Shown one piece after another: positions 38,900 to 48,042 of a stretch of DNA of 64,000 bases; position 1 is the first letter of the stretch; each line of letters begins with the position of its first letter. The notes under the pieces are model-generated. The model did not search any database, was not told where the DNA came from, and saw nothing but the letters and a program-made list of their open reading frames with translations. The stretch spans positions 55,629 to 119,628 of the forward strand of contig NZ_VBUI01000014.1 of assembly GCF_005780185.1 (NCBI RefSeq), given 5' to 3'. A program made the translations under genes and the position numbers. Source of the stretch: Halomonas urmiana (lineage in GTDB: Bacteria > Pseudomonadota > Gammaproteobacteria > Pseudomonadales > Halomonadaceae).

Positions 38900-40183
38900 T
38901 TGAGTGACGACTTCCCGCTGGGACTGCTGTTCGGCCTGCTGTTCCTGCTCGTCTGCCTGTCCGCCTTCTTCTCCAGTTCCGAGACCGGGATGATGTCGAT
39001 CAACCGCTACCGCCTGAGCCATCAGGCGAACAGCGGCGAGACGCGCGCCCAGCGGGTCATGCGCCTGCTCGCGCGGCCGGATCGACTGATCGGCGTGATC
39101 CTGATCGGCAACAACTTCGTCAACAACCTGGCGGCCTCCATCGCCACCATCATCGCCATCCACTTCTTCGGCGAGGTCACCGGTCCGGCCGTCGCCACGG
39201 CACTGCTGACCATCACCATCCTGATCTTCGCCGAGGTCACCCCCAAGACCTACGCGGCGGTCAAGCCCGAGCGCATCGCCTACCCCGCCTCGGTGGTACT
39301 GGAGCCGCTGCTCAAGCTGCTCTACCCGCTGGTGTGGCTGGTCAACGCGATCTCCAACGGCCTGCTGCGCCTGCTGGGGGTCAAGACCCTGGAAGCCGGC
39401 GGCGACAACCTGACCCGGGACGAGCTGCGCACCGTGGTGCACGAGGCCGGCCCGCTGATTCCCCGTCGTCACCAGGCGATGCTGGTGTCGATCCTCGACC
39501 TCGAGAACGTTACGGTGAACGACATCATGGTGCCGCGCCACGAGGTGATGGGCCTCGACCTGGACGACGACCTGGAGGAGATCCTCGCCCAGATACGCAC
39601 CAGCCAGCACACCCGGGTACCGATCTACAAGGGCGACATCAACAATATCATCGGCATGCTGCACCTGCGCAACGCGGCGCGCTTCCTGTCGCGCGGCGAC
39701 GTGACCAAGGCGGCCATCGTCCAGGAGGCTCGTGAGCCCTACTTCATCCCCGAGTCCACACCGCTGCACACCCAGCTGCTCAACTTCCAGAAGCAGAAGC
39801 GGCGTATAGGGATCGTGGTAGACGAGTACGGCGACGTGGAGGGCCTGGTGACCCTGGAGGACATCCTCGAGGAGATCGTCGGCGAGTTCACCACCGATGT
39901 GGCGGGCCTCGACCAGGAGATTCACCCGCAGGACGACGGCAGCCACCTGATCGACGGCACCGCCAACATCCGCGACATCAACAAGGCGCTGGGCTGGCAG
40001 CTGCCGACGGACGGGCCCAAGACCCTCAACGGCGTGATCCTCGAGCACCTGGAGTCCTTCCCCGACGGGCCGGTCTGCCTGCAGATCGGCAACGTGCGCA
40101 TGGAGATCCTCGAGGTGCGCGACAACCTGATCACGGCGGCCCGCTGCTGGCAGCCGATGCGCCGCGCCGCGCGAGTCGCCTAG
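38900..40183 (+). CDS. CNNM/CorC-family membrane protein (YfjD type), DUF21 plus CBS pair
   Basis: A 427-aa protein: an N-terminal DUF21 membrane domain (about 1-190, starting LGLLFGLLFLLVCLSAFFSS with the SSSETG motif), two CBS domains (about 205-330, VNDIMVPRHEVMGLDLDD and VVDEYGDVEGLVTLEDILEE), and a C-terminal CorC_HlyC transporter-associated domain. The family is linked to Mg2+/Co2+ efflux or homeostasis. The start is a TTG with GAGGA upstream, since no ATG occurs before the DUF21 helix. It follows the YpjD gene by 76 nt. Confidence 0.88.
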   Translation: MSDDFPLGLLFGLLFLLVCLSAFFSSSETGMMSINRYRLSHQANSGETRAQRVMRLLARPDRLIGVILIGNNFVNNLAASIATIIAIHFFGEVTGPAVATALLTITILIFAEVTPKTYAAVKPERIAYPASVVLEPLLKLLYPLVWLVNAISNGLLRLLGVKTLEAGGDNLTRDELRTVVHEAGPLIPRRHQAMLVSILDLENVTVNDIMVPRHEVMGLDLDDDLEEILAQIRTSQHTRVPIYKGDINNIIGMLHLRNAARFLSRGDVTKAAIVQEAREPYFIPESTPLHTQLLNFQKQKRRIGIVVDEYGDVEGLVTLEDILEEIVGEFTTDVAGLDQEIHPQDDGSHLIDGTANIRDINKALGWQLPTDGPKTLNGVILEHLESFPDGPVCLQIGNVRMEILEVRDNLITAARCWQPMRRAARVA

Positions 40184-40190
40184 GAGCCGC

Positions 40191-40901
40191 CTAGTCGCGC
40201 CGCGCGTCGGGATTGGCCCAGCCGTCGGCCTCGGCCTTGAGGGCGCTCACCCGCTCGGCGATCCGCTGTCGGCTCGCCTCGCCGGGCGCCATGGCCTCGC
40301 CGAAGTAGAGCGCCACCCGGGCGCGAAAACGCCGCGGCGCCCGGGTCAGCGCCTTGCCGCCCTGGTGCGAAGTCCAGGAGCCCCAGAGGCCGGCCAGGCC
40401 GGCAGGGATCACCGGCACCGCATCGCGCGCCAGGATCAGCTCGAGGCCGCGGCGAAAGGGCTGCATCTCCCCGTCCGGGGTCAGTCGCCCCTCGGGAAAC
40501 ACCATCACCACTTCCCCCCGACGCAGCGCCCGGCTGACCTCGGCCAGCGCCTGACGCACGCTGCCCGGATCGCGACGGTCGGCGGCCACGGGAATGGCGC
40601 CCACCCGGCGGAACAGCCAGTTGAGCCAGGGCGAATCATAGATCGGTTTGTCCATCAGGAAGCGCAGCGGGCGTGGGCTGGCTACGCCCACCACCAGGGC
40701 GTCCATGAAGCTGACGTGGTTGCAGACGACGATGGCCGGGCCGCTCGCGGGAATGCGCCTGCGACCGCGAAAGCGCAGCCGATAGGCCAGGTGGAGCAGC
40801 AGGGTGAGGGTGCGCCGCAGTAAGGGCCGCGGAGCGCTGGCCAACCGCCAGCCCCCCGCGGCCATCACCAGTCCCGTCGCCCCCCACAGCAATGGGGACA
40901 T
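40191..40901 (-). CDS. 1-acyl-sn-glycerol-3-phosphate acyltransferase-like protein (PlsC family)
   Basis: A 236-aa membrane-anchored acyltransferase. An N-terminal hydrophobic segment (LLWGATGLVMAAGG) is followed by motif 1 NHVSFMD (HxxxxD family, about residue 61), the KPIYDSPWLNWLFRRVGAIP region, and FPEGRLTPDGEMQPF (motif 3). The ATG overlaps the TetR stop (TGATG), so the two are coupled. It would acylate lysophospholipids; the exact acceptor is not certain. The frame reaches much further upstream, but that part is antisense to TetR. Confidence 0.85.
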   Translation of the reverse strand: MSPLLWGATGLVMAAGGWRLASAPRPLLRRTLTLLLHLAYRLRFRGRRRIPASGPAIVVCNHVSFMDALVVGVASPRPLRFLMDKPIYDSPWLNWLFRRVGAIPVAADRRDPGSVRQALAEVSRALRRGEVVMVFPEGRLTPDGEMQPFRRGLELILARDAVPVIPAGLAGLWGSWTSHQGGKALTRAPRRFRARVALYFGEAMAPGEASRQRIAERVSALKAEADGWANPDARRD

Positions 40902-41518
40902 CACGACGCGTCTGGCGCGCGCCTGAGGCCGGCCAGGATGGTCGCGAGCAGCTGGTCGAGCAGGTCGCTCACCTCCAGCGGTTCGCCGTGCCAGTGACCG
41001 AGGCGCTCGTTGAGGCCCAGCTGGACCAGGCCGTGCACGCTGCCCCAGAGCGTGCGGCTCAGCCGCCAGGCCTCCAGGTCGTCCAGCGCCGGCTGATACT
41101 CCTTGAGAGTCGCTTCCACACGCAGGAACAGCCCCTCGATCATCTCGTTCTGACGCTGATCCAGCTCGCCCTCCTGGGCCAGGGGGTAGTCGAAGAGCAG
41201 CTGCCAGCGATGGGGGTCCTGGCGAGCGAACTGCCAGTAGGCCCGCGCCAGGGCCTTGAGGCGCCGCTCGGGCACGGCATCGGTGAGTAGCGGCTCGATC
41301 ACCTCGCGCAGCCGCGCCAGGCTCTCGACGTTGACGTGCTGCAGCAGGTTGCTGAAGCTGCCATAGAGCTTGAGCAGGGTGCTGGGCGCGCAGCCGACCT
41401 CGCGCGCGAGCGCCCGCAGCGACAACGTGTGGACCGGATGTTGCCTGAGCCAGGCATCGCAGGCGTCCATGACGTGGGCATGGAGCGCCTCGGGGGCATG
41501 CTGTCTGGGACGAGCCAT
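40901..41518 (-). CDS. TetR-family regulator coupled to the acyltransferase
   Basis: A 205-aa repressor-type protein starting MARPRQHAPEALHAHVMDAC. The N-terminal helix-turn-helix is LSLRALAREVGCAPSTLLKL with YGSFSNLL in place of the usual YYHFxSK. The C-terminal ligand domain (WHG-like, with LSRTLWGSVHGLVQLGLNE) is of the type found in lipid-responsive regulators. A GTGAGGATCCCG ribosome site precedes the ATG at 41518. It overlaps the acyltransferase start, and a palindromic operator candidate lies 58 bp upstream, suggesting self-control and control of a membrane-lipid gene. Confidence 0.85.
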   Translation of the reverse strand: MARPRQHAPEALHAHVMDACDAWLRQHPVHTLSLRALAREVGCAPSTLLKLYGSFSNLLQHVNVESLARLREVIEPLLTDAVPERRLKALARAYWQFARQDPHRWQLLFDYPLAQEGELDQRQNEMIEGLFLRVEATLKEYQPALDDLEAWRLSRTLWGSVHGLVQLGLNERLGHWHGEPLEVSDLLDQLLATILAGLRRAPDAS

Positions 41519-41575
41519 CGGGATCCTCACGGAGTGGTGGCGCGCAGCGCGCGTCGGACGACAAGGATACTCTCA

Positions 41576-41592
41576 TCGAACACTGTTTTCGA
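41576..41592. promoter_or_regulatory. Palindromic operator candidate for the TetR protein
   Basis: TCGAACACTGTTTTCGA is a 17-bp palindrome with 14 of 16 arm positions matching. It lies in the 188-bp divergent gap between the TetR and SRAP-like genes. On the minus strand TTGCAT and TATCCT (16-bp spacer) just upstream could form a promoter whose start site the palindrome would cover. Confidence 0.5.
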
Positions 41593-41706
41593 CAGGATAT
41601 CCGAGCCCATTCGCGATGCAAACCGCCGGCCGGATCGCGCCGCGTTCGCGGCTTTTCTCCGCCGAAGGACTTGGTTACCCTGACGCTCCATCTACTCGGA
41701 GTCCCC

Positions 41707-42393
41707 ATGGCCGGCCGATTGCACATCGCCCCGCTCGACCTCGAGCGCCTGCTGCCCGACCTGATCACCGAGGCCGCCCTGATCACCGGTCCCAACCTAG
41801 CGCCGCGCCGCCCCCTGTCGATGATCCGCCTGGACGCCGGACGACCGCGCCTGGCGACGGCCTTCTGGGGGCTGACCCCCCCCTGGCTCAAGGTGCTCGA
41901 TCATGCGCCGCACTGTGCCCGGGCCGAGGCCCTGCAGACGCGCCCCATGTTTCGCGAGGCCTTCGCCGCGCGACGCTGCCTGGTGCCGGTCAGCGGCGTC
42001 TACGCCTGGAAGCCCCAGCCGCGCTTCAAGCAGCCCTTCCTGGTCACCCGCGCCGATCGCGGCCCGCTGCTGCTGGCGGGCATCTGGTGCCGCTTTCACA
42101 CCAGCCTCAGCCAGCACCACGACTCCATGGCGCTGATCACGGTGCCGACCAACGCCCTGCTGGCACCGATCACCGACCGCCTGCCGGCGGTGATCGAGCC
42201 CGGCCGGGCCGCGCGCTGGCTCGATCCCCAGACCTCGCCGCAGGATGCCCAGGCCCTGCTCGAGCCCGCCCCCGCGGAACTCCTGGGCGCTTTCATGGTA
42301 TCAAGGAAGGTCAACGACCCCGCCTGCCAGGAGCCGAGCTGCGCCCATCCCACCGGCCCCATGCTGCGCCATTCCGTCTCACAGGAGCGATGA
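41707..42393 (+). CDS. SRAP-fold protein lacking the catalytic residues (YedK/HMCES paralogue)
   Basis: A 228-aa protein with the SRAP domain layout: FWGLTPPWLK, ARAEAL with TRPMFREAF, RRCLVPVSGVYAW, and ITDRLPAVIEP are counterparts of YedK FWGYAPGWW, NARVET, the GWFEW strand and IHDRRP. YedK/HMCES forms a covalent crosslink to abasic sites in ssDNA through Cys2, aided by Asn75, Glu105 and His160. Here these are Ala2 (MAGRL), Cys70, Ala100 and Thr156. The frame is intact with a GGAG ribosome site, so it is not an obvious pseudogene. It is translationally coupled (ATGA) to the protease downstream. Crosslinking activity is not expected; binding may remain. Confidence 0.85.
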   Translation: MAGRLHIAPLDLERLLPDLITEAALITGPNLAPRRPLSMIRLDAGRPRLATAFWGLTPPWLKVLDHAPHCARAEALQTRPMFREAFAARRCLVPVSGVYAWKPQPRFKQPFLVTRADRGPLLLAGIWCRFHTSLSQHHDSMALITVPTNALLAPITDRLPAVIEPGRAARWLDPQTSPQDAQALLEPAPAELLGAFMVSRKVNDPACQEPSCAHPTGPMLRHSVSQER

Positions 42394-45230
42394 TGATCCA
42401 CGCCTTGCCTGCCTCTTGCCGTCAACCGGGCCGCCTGCTTGTCTGGCTGGCCATTGCCGCAGCCCTGCTGTCGGGCCTGTCTGCCCGCGCCGACGCCATT
42501 CAGGCGATCGTCTCGCCCAAGGTCAGCCCCCACGACGATCGCGACTACCGTGCCCTGGCCCTCGACAACGGGCTAAGCGTGCTGCTGGTCAGCGACTCGC
42601 AGGCCGACAAGGCCGCCGCCTCGCTGAACGTGGACGTGGGCAGCGCCCAGGACCCCGAGGATCTCGCCGGCCTGGCCCACTATCTCGAGCACATGCTGTT
42701 CCTCGGCACCGACGCCTATCCCGAGGCCGATGCCTACCAGGGCTACCTGAGCCGCCACGGCGGCAGCCACAACGCCTTCACCGCGCCTCACGACACCAAC
42801 TACTTCTTCGATATCGAGCCCGACGCCCTGGCCGGCGCCCTAGACCGCTTCAGCCGCTTCTTCGTGTCGCCGCTGTTCAACGCCGAGCGCCTGGAGAGCG
42901 AGCGCAACGTGGTGCACTCCGAGTACCAGGCGCGGCTGCGCGACGATGGCCGCCGCGCCCAGGACGTGCTCGACCAGCTGCTCAACCCCGACCACCCCAC
43001 TACCGGCTTCTCGGTGGGCAGTCGTGAGACCCTGGCCGACCGGCCGGCGGGAGAACCGAGCCTGCGCGAGCGCGTGATCGACTTCTACGAGGCGCACTAC
43101 GACGCCAACGTCATGCACCTGGCCGTGGTCGCGCCCCAGCCCCTCGACGAACTCGAGGCCCTGGTCACCGAGCGCTTCGCCGACGTGCCCGACCGTGGCC
43201 TCACCCGGCCAAGCATCGAGGCGCCGCTGATCGAGGCGCAGCACCTGCCGCGCGCCGCACGCCTCGAGTCGGTGCGCGATAGCCAGCGGGTCAGCTTCCT
43301 GTTCCCGGTGCCCGACCCCGAGACCGCCTATCGCCACAAGCCGGCCGACTACCTGGCCCACCTGCTCGGCCACGAGGGTGAAGGCAGCCTGCTCGCGGCG
43401 CTGCGCGAGGCGGGCTGGGCCGACGGCCTCTCCGCCGGGGTGACCCGCGGCGATGGCCGCCACGCGCTGTTCGCCGTGGACATCAGCCTGACCCCGGAAG
43501 GCGCCGAGGCGCTGCCCCGCGTCCAGGCGAGCCTGTTCGCGGCCATCGAGCGCATCCGCGAGAGTGGCCTCGAGGCGTGGCGCTACGAGGAGCAGGCGCG
43601 CCTGGCCGACCAGCAGTTTCGCTTCCAGCAGCACGGCGCGCCCCAGGGCGACGCCATGCGGCTGTCCATGAACCTCTCGCGCTATCCGCTGGAGGACGTC
43701 AACGTCGCGCCCTACCGCCACGACGGCTTCGACCGCGAGCTGATCGCACAGTGGCTCGACGGCCTGCGCCCCGACCGGCTGCTGCGCCTCTACAGCGGCC
43801 CGGAGGTCGAGGGCGACGCCGTCTCGCCCTGGTTCGACACCCCCTGGCGCGAGGTCGCGATGGACGACGCGGGCGAGCCGCTGCCCGGTATCGCCCTGCC
43901 CGAGCCCAACCCCTACATCGCCTCCGATCTCACGCTGATTGAAGGCCAGGACGAGGTGCCGGGTCTGACCATCGACGAGGCGGGATTCGACTTCTGGCAC
44001 ATGGCGGACGCCACCTTCGACACCCCCCAGGTGGAATGGCGCTTCAGTCTCCAGCACCCCGCCGCCAGCCGCGAGGCCCGCGAGGCGGCGCTCTCACGGC
44101 TGCTTGCCGGCTGGCTCGTCGACAGCCTCAACGAGACCCTCTATCCGGCACGCCTGGCCGGCCACCGCTTCGAGGCCTATGCCCACGCCCGAGGCATCAC
44201 CCTGTCTTTCTCCGGCTGGCGGGATCGCCAGGACCGCCTGATCGCACGGGTCATCGCCCAGCTCGAGGAGGCGACCATCGACGAGGCGACCTTCGAGCGG
44301 GTGCGCTACCGTCTCCAGCGCGAGTGGCGCAACGCCCCGCAGGATGCGCTCTACCGCCAGGCGCACCGCACCCTGTCCGAGGCGCTGGTGCGCCCACAGT
44401 GGCCCAGCGAGGCGCTGCTTGAGGCGATCGGCGACCTCGAGGCCGCCGACCTGCGTGACTTCCGCCGACGCTTCCTCGCCGAACTGCACCTGGAAGCGAT
44501 GGCGGTGGGCAACCTGACGGGCGAGCTCGCCAGCCGCGAGGCGCGCCAGGTGGCCGAGGCGCTCGCCCCGACCCTGCCCACCGGGGCCATTCCCGACCTC
44601 ACTCCCCTGCAGGCGGAAGACCTGCCCGAGCTCGTCCCGACCACCACCCGGGAAGAGTCGCTGGTGCTGCGCTACCTGCAGGGGCCGGACCGCTCGCTCA
44701 CGAGCCAGGCGCGCATGGCGCTGCTGGGCCAGCTGCTGGAGACGCCTTTCTACCAGCGCCTGCGCACCGAGCAGCAGCTGGGCTACGTGGTCAATGCCGG
44801 CTACTCCCCCATGCTCGATGCTCCCGGCATCAGCCTGCTGGTGCAGTCCCCCGACACCGACAGCGAGGCGATCCAGGGCCATATCGACGCCTTCCTGGAC
44901 GACTTCGCCGAGCGGCTCGAGGCGCTCGAGGACGACGCGCTGGCGCCCTATCGGCAGGCGGTCCACGACGCGCTGATGCAGCGCGATACCAGCCTCGCCG
45001 GGCGCACCAATCGCCTATGGCATGCGCTGGCCAACGACGACACCGACTTCGACCGCCACCGGCGCCTCGCCGAGCGCGTCCTGACGGTGACGGCCGACGA
45101 ACTGCGCCAGGCCTGGCCGGCGCTCAGCGACAGCGCCGTGGCGCGGGTCAGCTTCGATCCGGGCGACGAACCCAGCGACGTGCTGGCCCTGAGCCGGCAC
45201 CTGGCACCGCTGCCCGATGACGCCGACTGA
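42390..45230 (+). CDS. Periplasmic pitrilysin-like zinc metalloprotease (M16)
   Basis: A 946-aa protease (E. coli pitrilysin is 962 aa). A signal peptide (LLVWLAIAAALLSGLSARA) directs export. The inverted zinc motif HYLEHMLFLGT (HxxEH, about residue 101) with the downstream Glu in RNVVHSEYQ identifies the M16 family. NGLSVLLVSDSQADKAAASL opens the first domain, and the inactive second half contains RTEQQLGYVVNAGYSP. It degrades peptides in the periplasm. Coupling to the SRAP-like gene by ATGA is notable. A GC-rich terminator follows. Confidence 0.9.
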   Translation: MMIHALPASCRQPGRLLVWLAIAAALLSGLSARADAIQAIVSPKVSPHDDRDYRALALDNGLSVLLVSDSQADKAAASLNVDVGSAQDPEDLAGLAHYLEHMLFLGTDAYPEADAYQGYLSRHGGSHNAFTAPHDTNYFFDIEPDALAGALDRFSRFFVSPLFNAERLESERNVVHSEYQARLRDDGRRAQDVLDQLLNPDHPTTGFSVGSRETLADRPAGEPSLRERVIDFYEAHYDANVMHLAVVAPQPLDELEALVTERFADVPDRGLTRPSIEAPLIEAQHLPRAARLESVRDSQRVSFLFPVPDPETAYRHKPADYLAHLLGHEGEGSLLAALREAGWADGLSAGVTRGDGRHALFAVDISLTPEGAEALPRVQASLFAAIERIRESGLEAWRYEEQARLADQQFRFQQHGAPQGDAMRLSMNLSRYPLEDVNVAPYRHDGFDRELIAQWLDGLRPDRLLRLYSGPEVEGDAVSPWFDTPWREVAMDDAGEPLPGIALPEPNPYIASDLTLIEGQDEVPGLTIDEAGFDFWHMADATFDTPQVEWRFSLQHPAASREAREAALSRLLAGWLVDSLNETLYPARLAGHRFEAYAHARGITLSFSGWRDRQDRLIARVIAQLEEATIDEATFERVRYRLQREWRNAPQDALYRQAHRTLSEALVRPQWPSEALLEAIGDLEAADLRDFRRRFLAELHLEAMAVGNLTGELASREARQVAEALAPTLPTGAIPDLTPLQAEDLPELVPTTTREESLVLRYLQGPDRSLTSQARMALLGQLLETPFYQRLRTEQQLGYVVNAGYSPMLDAPGISLLVQSPDTDSEAIQGHIDAFLDDFAERLEALEDDALAPYRQAVHDALMQRDTSLAGRTNRLWHALANDDTDFDRHRRLAERVLTVTADELRQAWPALSDSAVARVSFDPGDEPSDVLALSRHLAPLPDDAD

Positions 45231-45250
45231 CGCGTCCCGCCCCGAAGACG

Positions 45251-45280
45251 ACAGCGCCCGGCCAGATGGCCGGGCGCTGT
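45251..45280. terminator. Hairpin between the M16 protease and sbcB
   Basis: A perfect 14-bp stem (45251-45264 with 45267-45280) and 2-nt loop between convergent genes. T tracts are weak on both sides, but the stem is very stable. Confidence 0.7.
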
Positions 45281-45308
45281 CGTTGGTGGCTCGAAGGCGC
45301 GGACTTCG

Positions 45309-46799
45309 TCAGCCGAAGGCCTGGGGCGGCATCATCGCCTCGACATGCATCACCAGCTCCTCGAGGATCTGCCGGTCGCGGTCGGCGAGCGGCTCGCCGT
45401 TGAGCCGGTCGATCTCGCGGGCGAAGGCCTTGAGGGTGAGGCTCGAGACGACCGGGTCGTTCATGCGCTCCCAGCGGAAGGCCTCCCAACGCGCCTGCTC
45501 CTCGCTCTCCAGGGTGTCGGGATAGCTGCGGGCCCGATAGCGAAACAGCATCTCCTCGAGTCGCGGATCCTGGAAGGCGAAGCGCGCCCCGACCAGGTCC
45601 CAGGGATCGGTCTCGCGCACCCGCTGCATCTGCTGGCGATCCGTCGGCGAAAAGAAGCCGCCGGCGTAGAGCATCAGGTCGGGATCGTGGGGCGGCTCGG
45701 GATGGGGCGCGGCGAACACCTCGGCAACCCGTGCCGCGACCTCGGGACGGGCGGCGAGTCGCTTCCAGTGCTCACGGCACGCAGCCAGGTCGAGCCCCAG
45801 GCGCTCGACGATCTGGCCGTACTCGCCCTGGCGAGGCCCCGAGGTGTCCTTGAGCGCGCTGGCCGGGAAGAGCACCGGGCACTTGTTGATATGGATGACC
45901 TTGAGCGGAATGCGCTCGGCGCCCTCCGCGAGGTCGTCGTTGCTGACGAAGACCCGCTCGCGGATCTGCTCAGGCGAGAGCTCCATCAACGGGGTCGGAT
46001 CCATCGAGAGATCGAAGACGATCACCCCGTTGGGGTTGGTGGGGTGCTCGGCCAGCGGCATCACCAGGGCGCTACAGCCACGACTGGCCGGATAGCGCCG
46101 CGAGATGTGCAGCACCGGCTTGCGGCTGGGCAGGTCCAACTGCCGGGAGACGGCGCGCTTGCCGCGCAGGCCGAGCAGGTAGTCGAACAGCCGGGCATTG
46201 CGCTCGCGCAGGAGCTTCGCCAGGGCGATGGTGGCGCGAACGTCCGCCAGGGCATCGTGGGCTCCCGCATGGGCGATGCCGTTGGCGGCGGTCAGGTCCT
46301 CGAGCTTGAAGCTCGGCGCGCCGTCATCGCGGGTCGGCCACTCGATGCCCTCGGGGCGAAGGGCGTGAAAGGCGCGCACGACGTCGATCAGGTCCCAGCG
46401 CGAGTTGCCGTTCTGCCACTCCCGGGCGTAGGGGTCAAGCAGGTTGCGATAGAAGAGGTGACGACTCACCTCGTCGTCGAAACGCAGGCTGTTGTAGCCC
46501 AGCGCACAGGTGCCCGGCTCACTCATGGCCGCCTCGATACGGCCGGCGAACTCGGCCTCCGGCAGCCCGCGGCGACGCGCCTGCTGCGGCGTGATGCCGG
46601 TGATCAGGCAGGCCTGGGGGTGGGGCAGGAAGTCGTCGGCGGGCTTGCAGAAGAGCTCGAGCGGCTCACCGATCTCGTTGAACTCGGCATCGGTGCGGAT
46701 GGCCGCGAACTGCGAGGGACGATCGCGGCGCGGGTCGGCACCGAAGGTCTCGTAGTCGTGCCACAGGAAGGTCTGCGGGGCGGCTGTCGACTGCGCCAT
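45309..46799 (-). CDS. sbcB: Exodeoxyribonuclease I
   Basis: A 496-aa DEDDh 3'-5' exonuclease on single-stranded DNA (E. coli 475 aa). FLWHDYETFGADPRRDRPSQ gives the DxE motif; GYNSLRFDDEVSRHLFYRN and HAGAHDALADVRATIALA give the later Asp and His residues. The SH3-like and helical C-terminal extension are present, including CPVLFPASALKD. The start at 46799 has GGAG 9 nt away; an ATG at 46820 is less likely. Convergent with the M16 protease. Confidence 0.95.
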   Translation of the reverse strand: MAQSTAAPQTFLWHDYETFGADPRRDRPSQFAAIRTDAEFNEIGEPLELFCKPADDFLPHPQACLITGITPQQARRRGLPEAEFAGRIEAAMSEPGTCALGYNSLRFDDEVSRHLFYRNLLDPYAREWQNGNSRWDLIDVVRAFHALRPEGIEWPTRDDGAPSFKLEDLTAANGIAHAGAHDALADVRATIALAKLLRERNARLFDYLLGLRGKRAVSRQLDLPSRKPVLHISRRYPASRGCSALVMPLAEHPTNPNGVIVFDLSMDPTPLMELSPEQIRERVFVSNDDLAEGAERIPLKVIHINKCPVLFPASALKDTSGPRQGEYGQIVERLGLDLAACREHWKRLAARPEVAARVAEVFAAPHPEPPHDPDLMLYAGGFFSPTDRQQMQRVRETDPWDLVGARFAFQDPRLEEMLFRYRARSYPDTLESEEQARWEAFRWERMNDPVVSSLTLKAFAREIDRLNGEPLADRDRQILEELVMHVEAMMPPQAFG

Positions 46800-46903
46800 G
46801 GGCGAGCTCTCCGAAGGCATGAATTCAGCGGCCCAGCCTACCACAGCGCCCGGGCAGGCTCAGCCGCCGGGACTCGCGTAGGACGGCCGTCGCTGCCACC
46901 CGC

Positions 46904-47155
46904 TCAGGCCTTGGGAAGGGTCACGTTGAGCTCCAGCACCGAGCAGTTGTCCTCGCTATCGAGGGTGATGTTGACCGCGTCGTCATCGATCTGCACGTAG
47001 CGTCGAATCACCTCCAGCAACTCCTTCTCCAGCAGCGGCATGTAGTCGGGCTGCCCACGCTGAGTGCGCTGATGGGCCACGATGATCTGCAGCCGCTCCT
47101 TGGCGACCGACGCGGACTTCTTGCGCTCTCGCTTGAGGAAATCGAGCAACTTCAC
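46904..47155 (-). CDS. minE: Cell division topological specificity factor MinE
   Basis: An 83-aa protein (E. coli 88 aa). The N-terminal membrane-targeting and anti-MinCD region is [20 protein letters not shown], then [10 protein letters not shown]; the C-terminal half is the dimerisation domain. It stimulates MinD ATPase to drive pole-to-pole oscillation. It starts with GTG, overlapping the minD stop in GTGA, so the two are coupled. Confidence 0.96.
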   Translation of the reverse strand: MKLLDFLKRERKKSASVAKERLQIIVAHQRTQRGQPDYMPLLEKELLEVIRRYVQIDDDAVNITLDSEDNCSVLELNVTLPKA

Positions 47156-47970
47156 CGGCGGGTTCCTCCAAACATGCGGCTCAACAGGCTCTTCTTCTGG
47201 TACTCGTGGAAGCGCAGCGGCACCTCCTCCCCGAGCAGCCGGGCCACCGTGTCGGCATAGGCCTGGCCGGCATCGCTGTTGTCGTCGTGGGTCACTGGTA
47301 CCCCCTGATTGGAGGCCCGCAGCACCGCCTCGGACTCGGGGATCAAGCCCAGCAGATCGATGGCCAGGATATCGCGGATGTCGTCCAGGTTCAGCATGTC
47401 CCCCAGGTCGACTCGGCTGGGGTTGTAGCGGGTGATCAGCAGATGTTCCCGGATGGCGTCGTCGCCACGCTCGGCGCGCCGGGTCTTGGACGCCAGCAGG
47501 CCGAGGATGCGGTCGGAGTCGCGCACCGAGGAGACCTCGGGGTTGGTGACCACGATCGCCTCGTCGGCGTAGTACATGGCGAGCTGGGCGCCCCGCTCGA
47601 TACCCGCCGGGGAGTCGCAGATGATGAAATCGAAATCCTTGCCCAGGGTGTCGAGCACCTTCTCGACGCCCTCCTGGGTCAGGGCATCCTTGTCGCGGGT
47701 CTGGGAGGCCGGGAGGATATGCAGGTTATCGACCCGTTTGTCACGAATCAGGGCCTGATTGAGGCCCGCCTCACCCTGGATGACGTTGACCAGGTCATAG
47801 ACCACGCGGCGCTCGCACCCCATGATCAGGTCGAGGTTACGCAGCCCCACGTCGAAATCGATGACCACGGTCTTCTTGCCACGCAGCGCCAGCCCGGTGG
47901 CGATGGCGGCTGCGCTAGTCGTCTTGCCGACCCCTCCCTTGCCGGAGGTCACAACGATGATCTTGGCCAA
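47152..47970 (-). CDS. minD: Septum site-determining ATPase MinD
   Basis: A 272-aa deviant-Walker ATPase: [19 protein letters not shown] holds the signature lysine and P loop, [14 protein letters not shown] is switch I, and the C-terminal amphipathic helix [16 protein letters not shown] attaches to the membrane. The start codon is TTG, preceded by AGGATGTGACAT, and gives the family N-terminus AKIIVV. Order minC-minD-minE as in E. coli. Confidence 0.97.
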   Translation of the reverse strand: MAKIIVVTSGKGGVGKTTSAAAIATGLALRGKKTVVIDFDVGLRNLDLIMGCERRVVYDLVNVIQGEAGLNQALIRDKRVDNLHILPASQTRDKDALTQEGVEKVLDTLGKDFDFIICDSPAGIERGAQLAMYYADEAIVVTNPEVSSVRDSDRILGLLASKTRRAERGDDAIREHLLITRYNPSRVDLGDMLNLDDIRDILAIDLLGLIPESEAVLRASNQGVPVTHDDNSDAGQAYADTVARLLGEEVPLRFHEYQKKSLLSRMFGGTRR

Positions 47971-48042
47971 ATGTCACATCCTGTCTTGTCATGAGGAAAA
48001 GAAACGCGGGCATGAGCCCTGGCGTCATGCGCTTGGCCGACA

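Noticed and set aside
41370..42389. N-terminal extension that would fuse the M16 protease to an upstream 340-aa stretch
   Set aside because: The extension overlaps the SRAP-like gene in another frame; the protease has a ribosome site and signal peptide at 42390.
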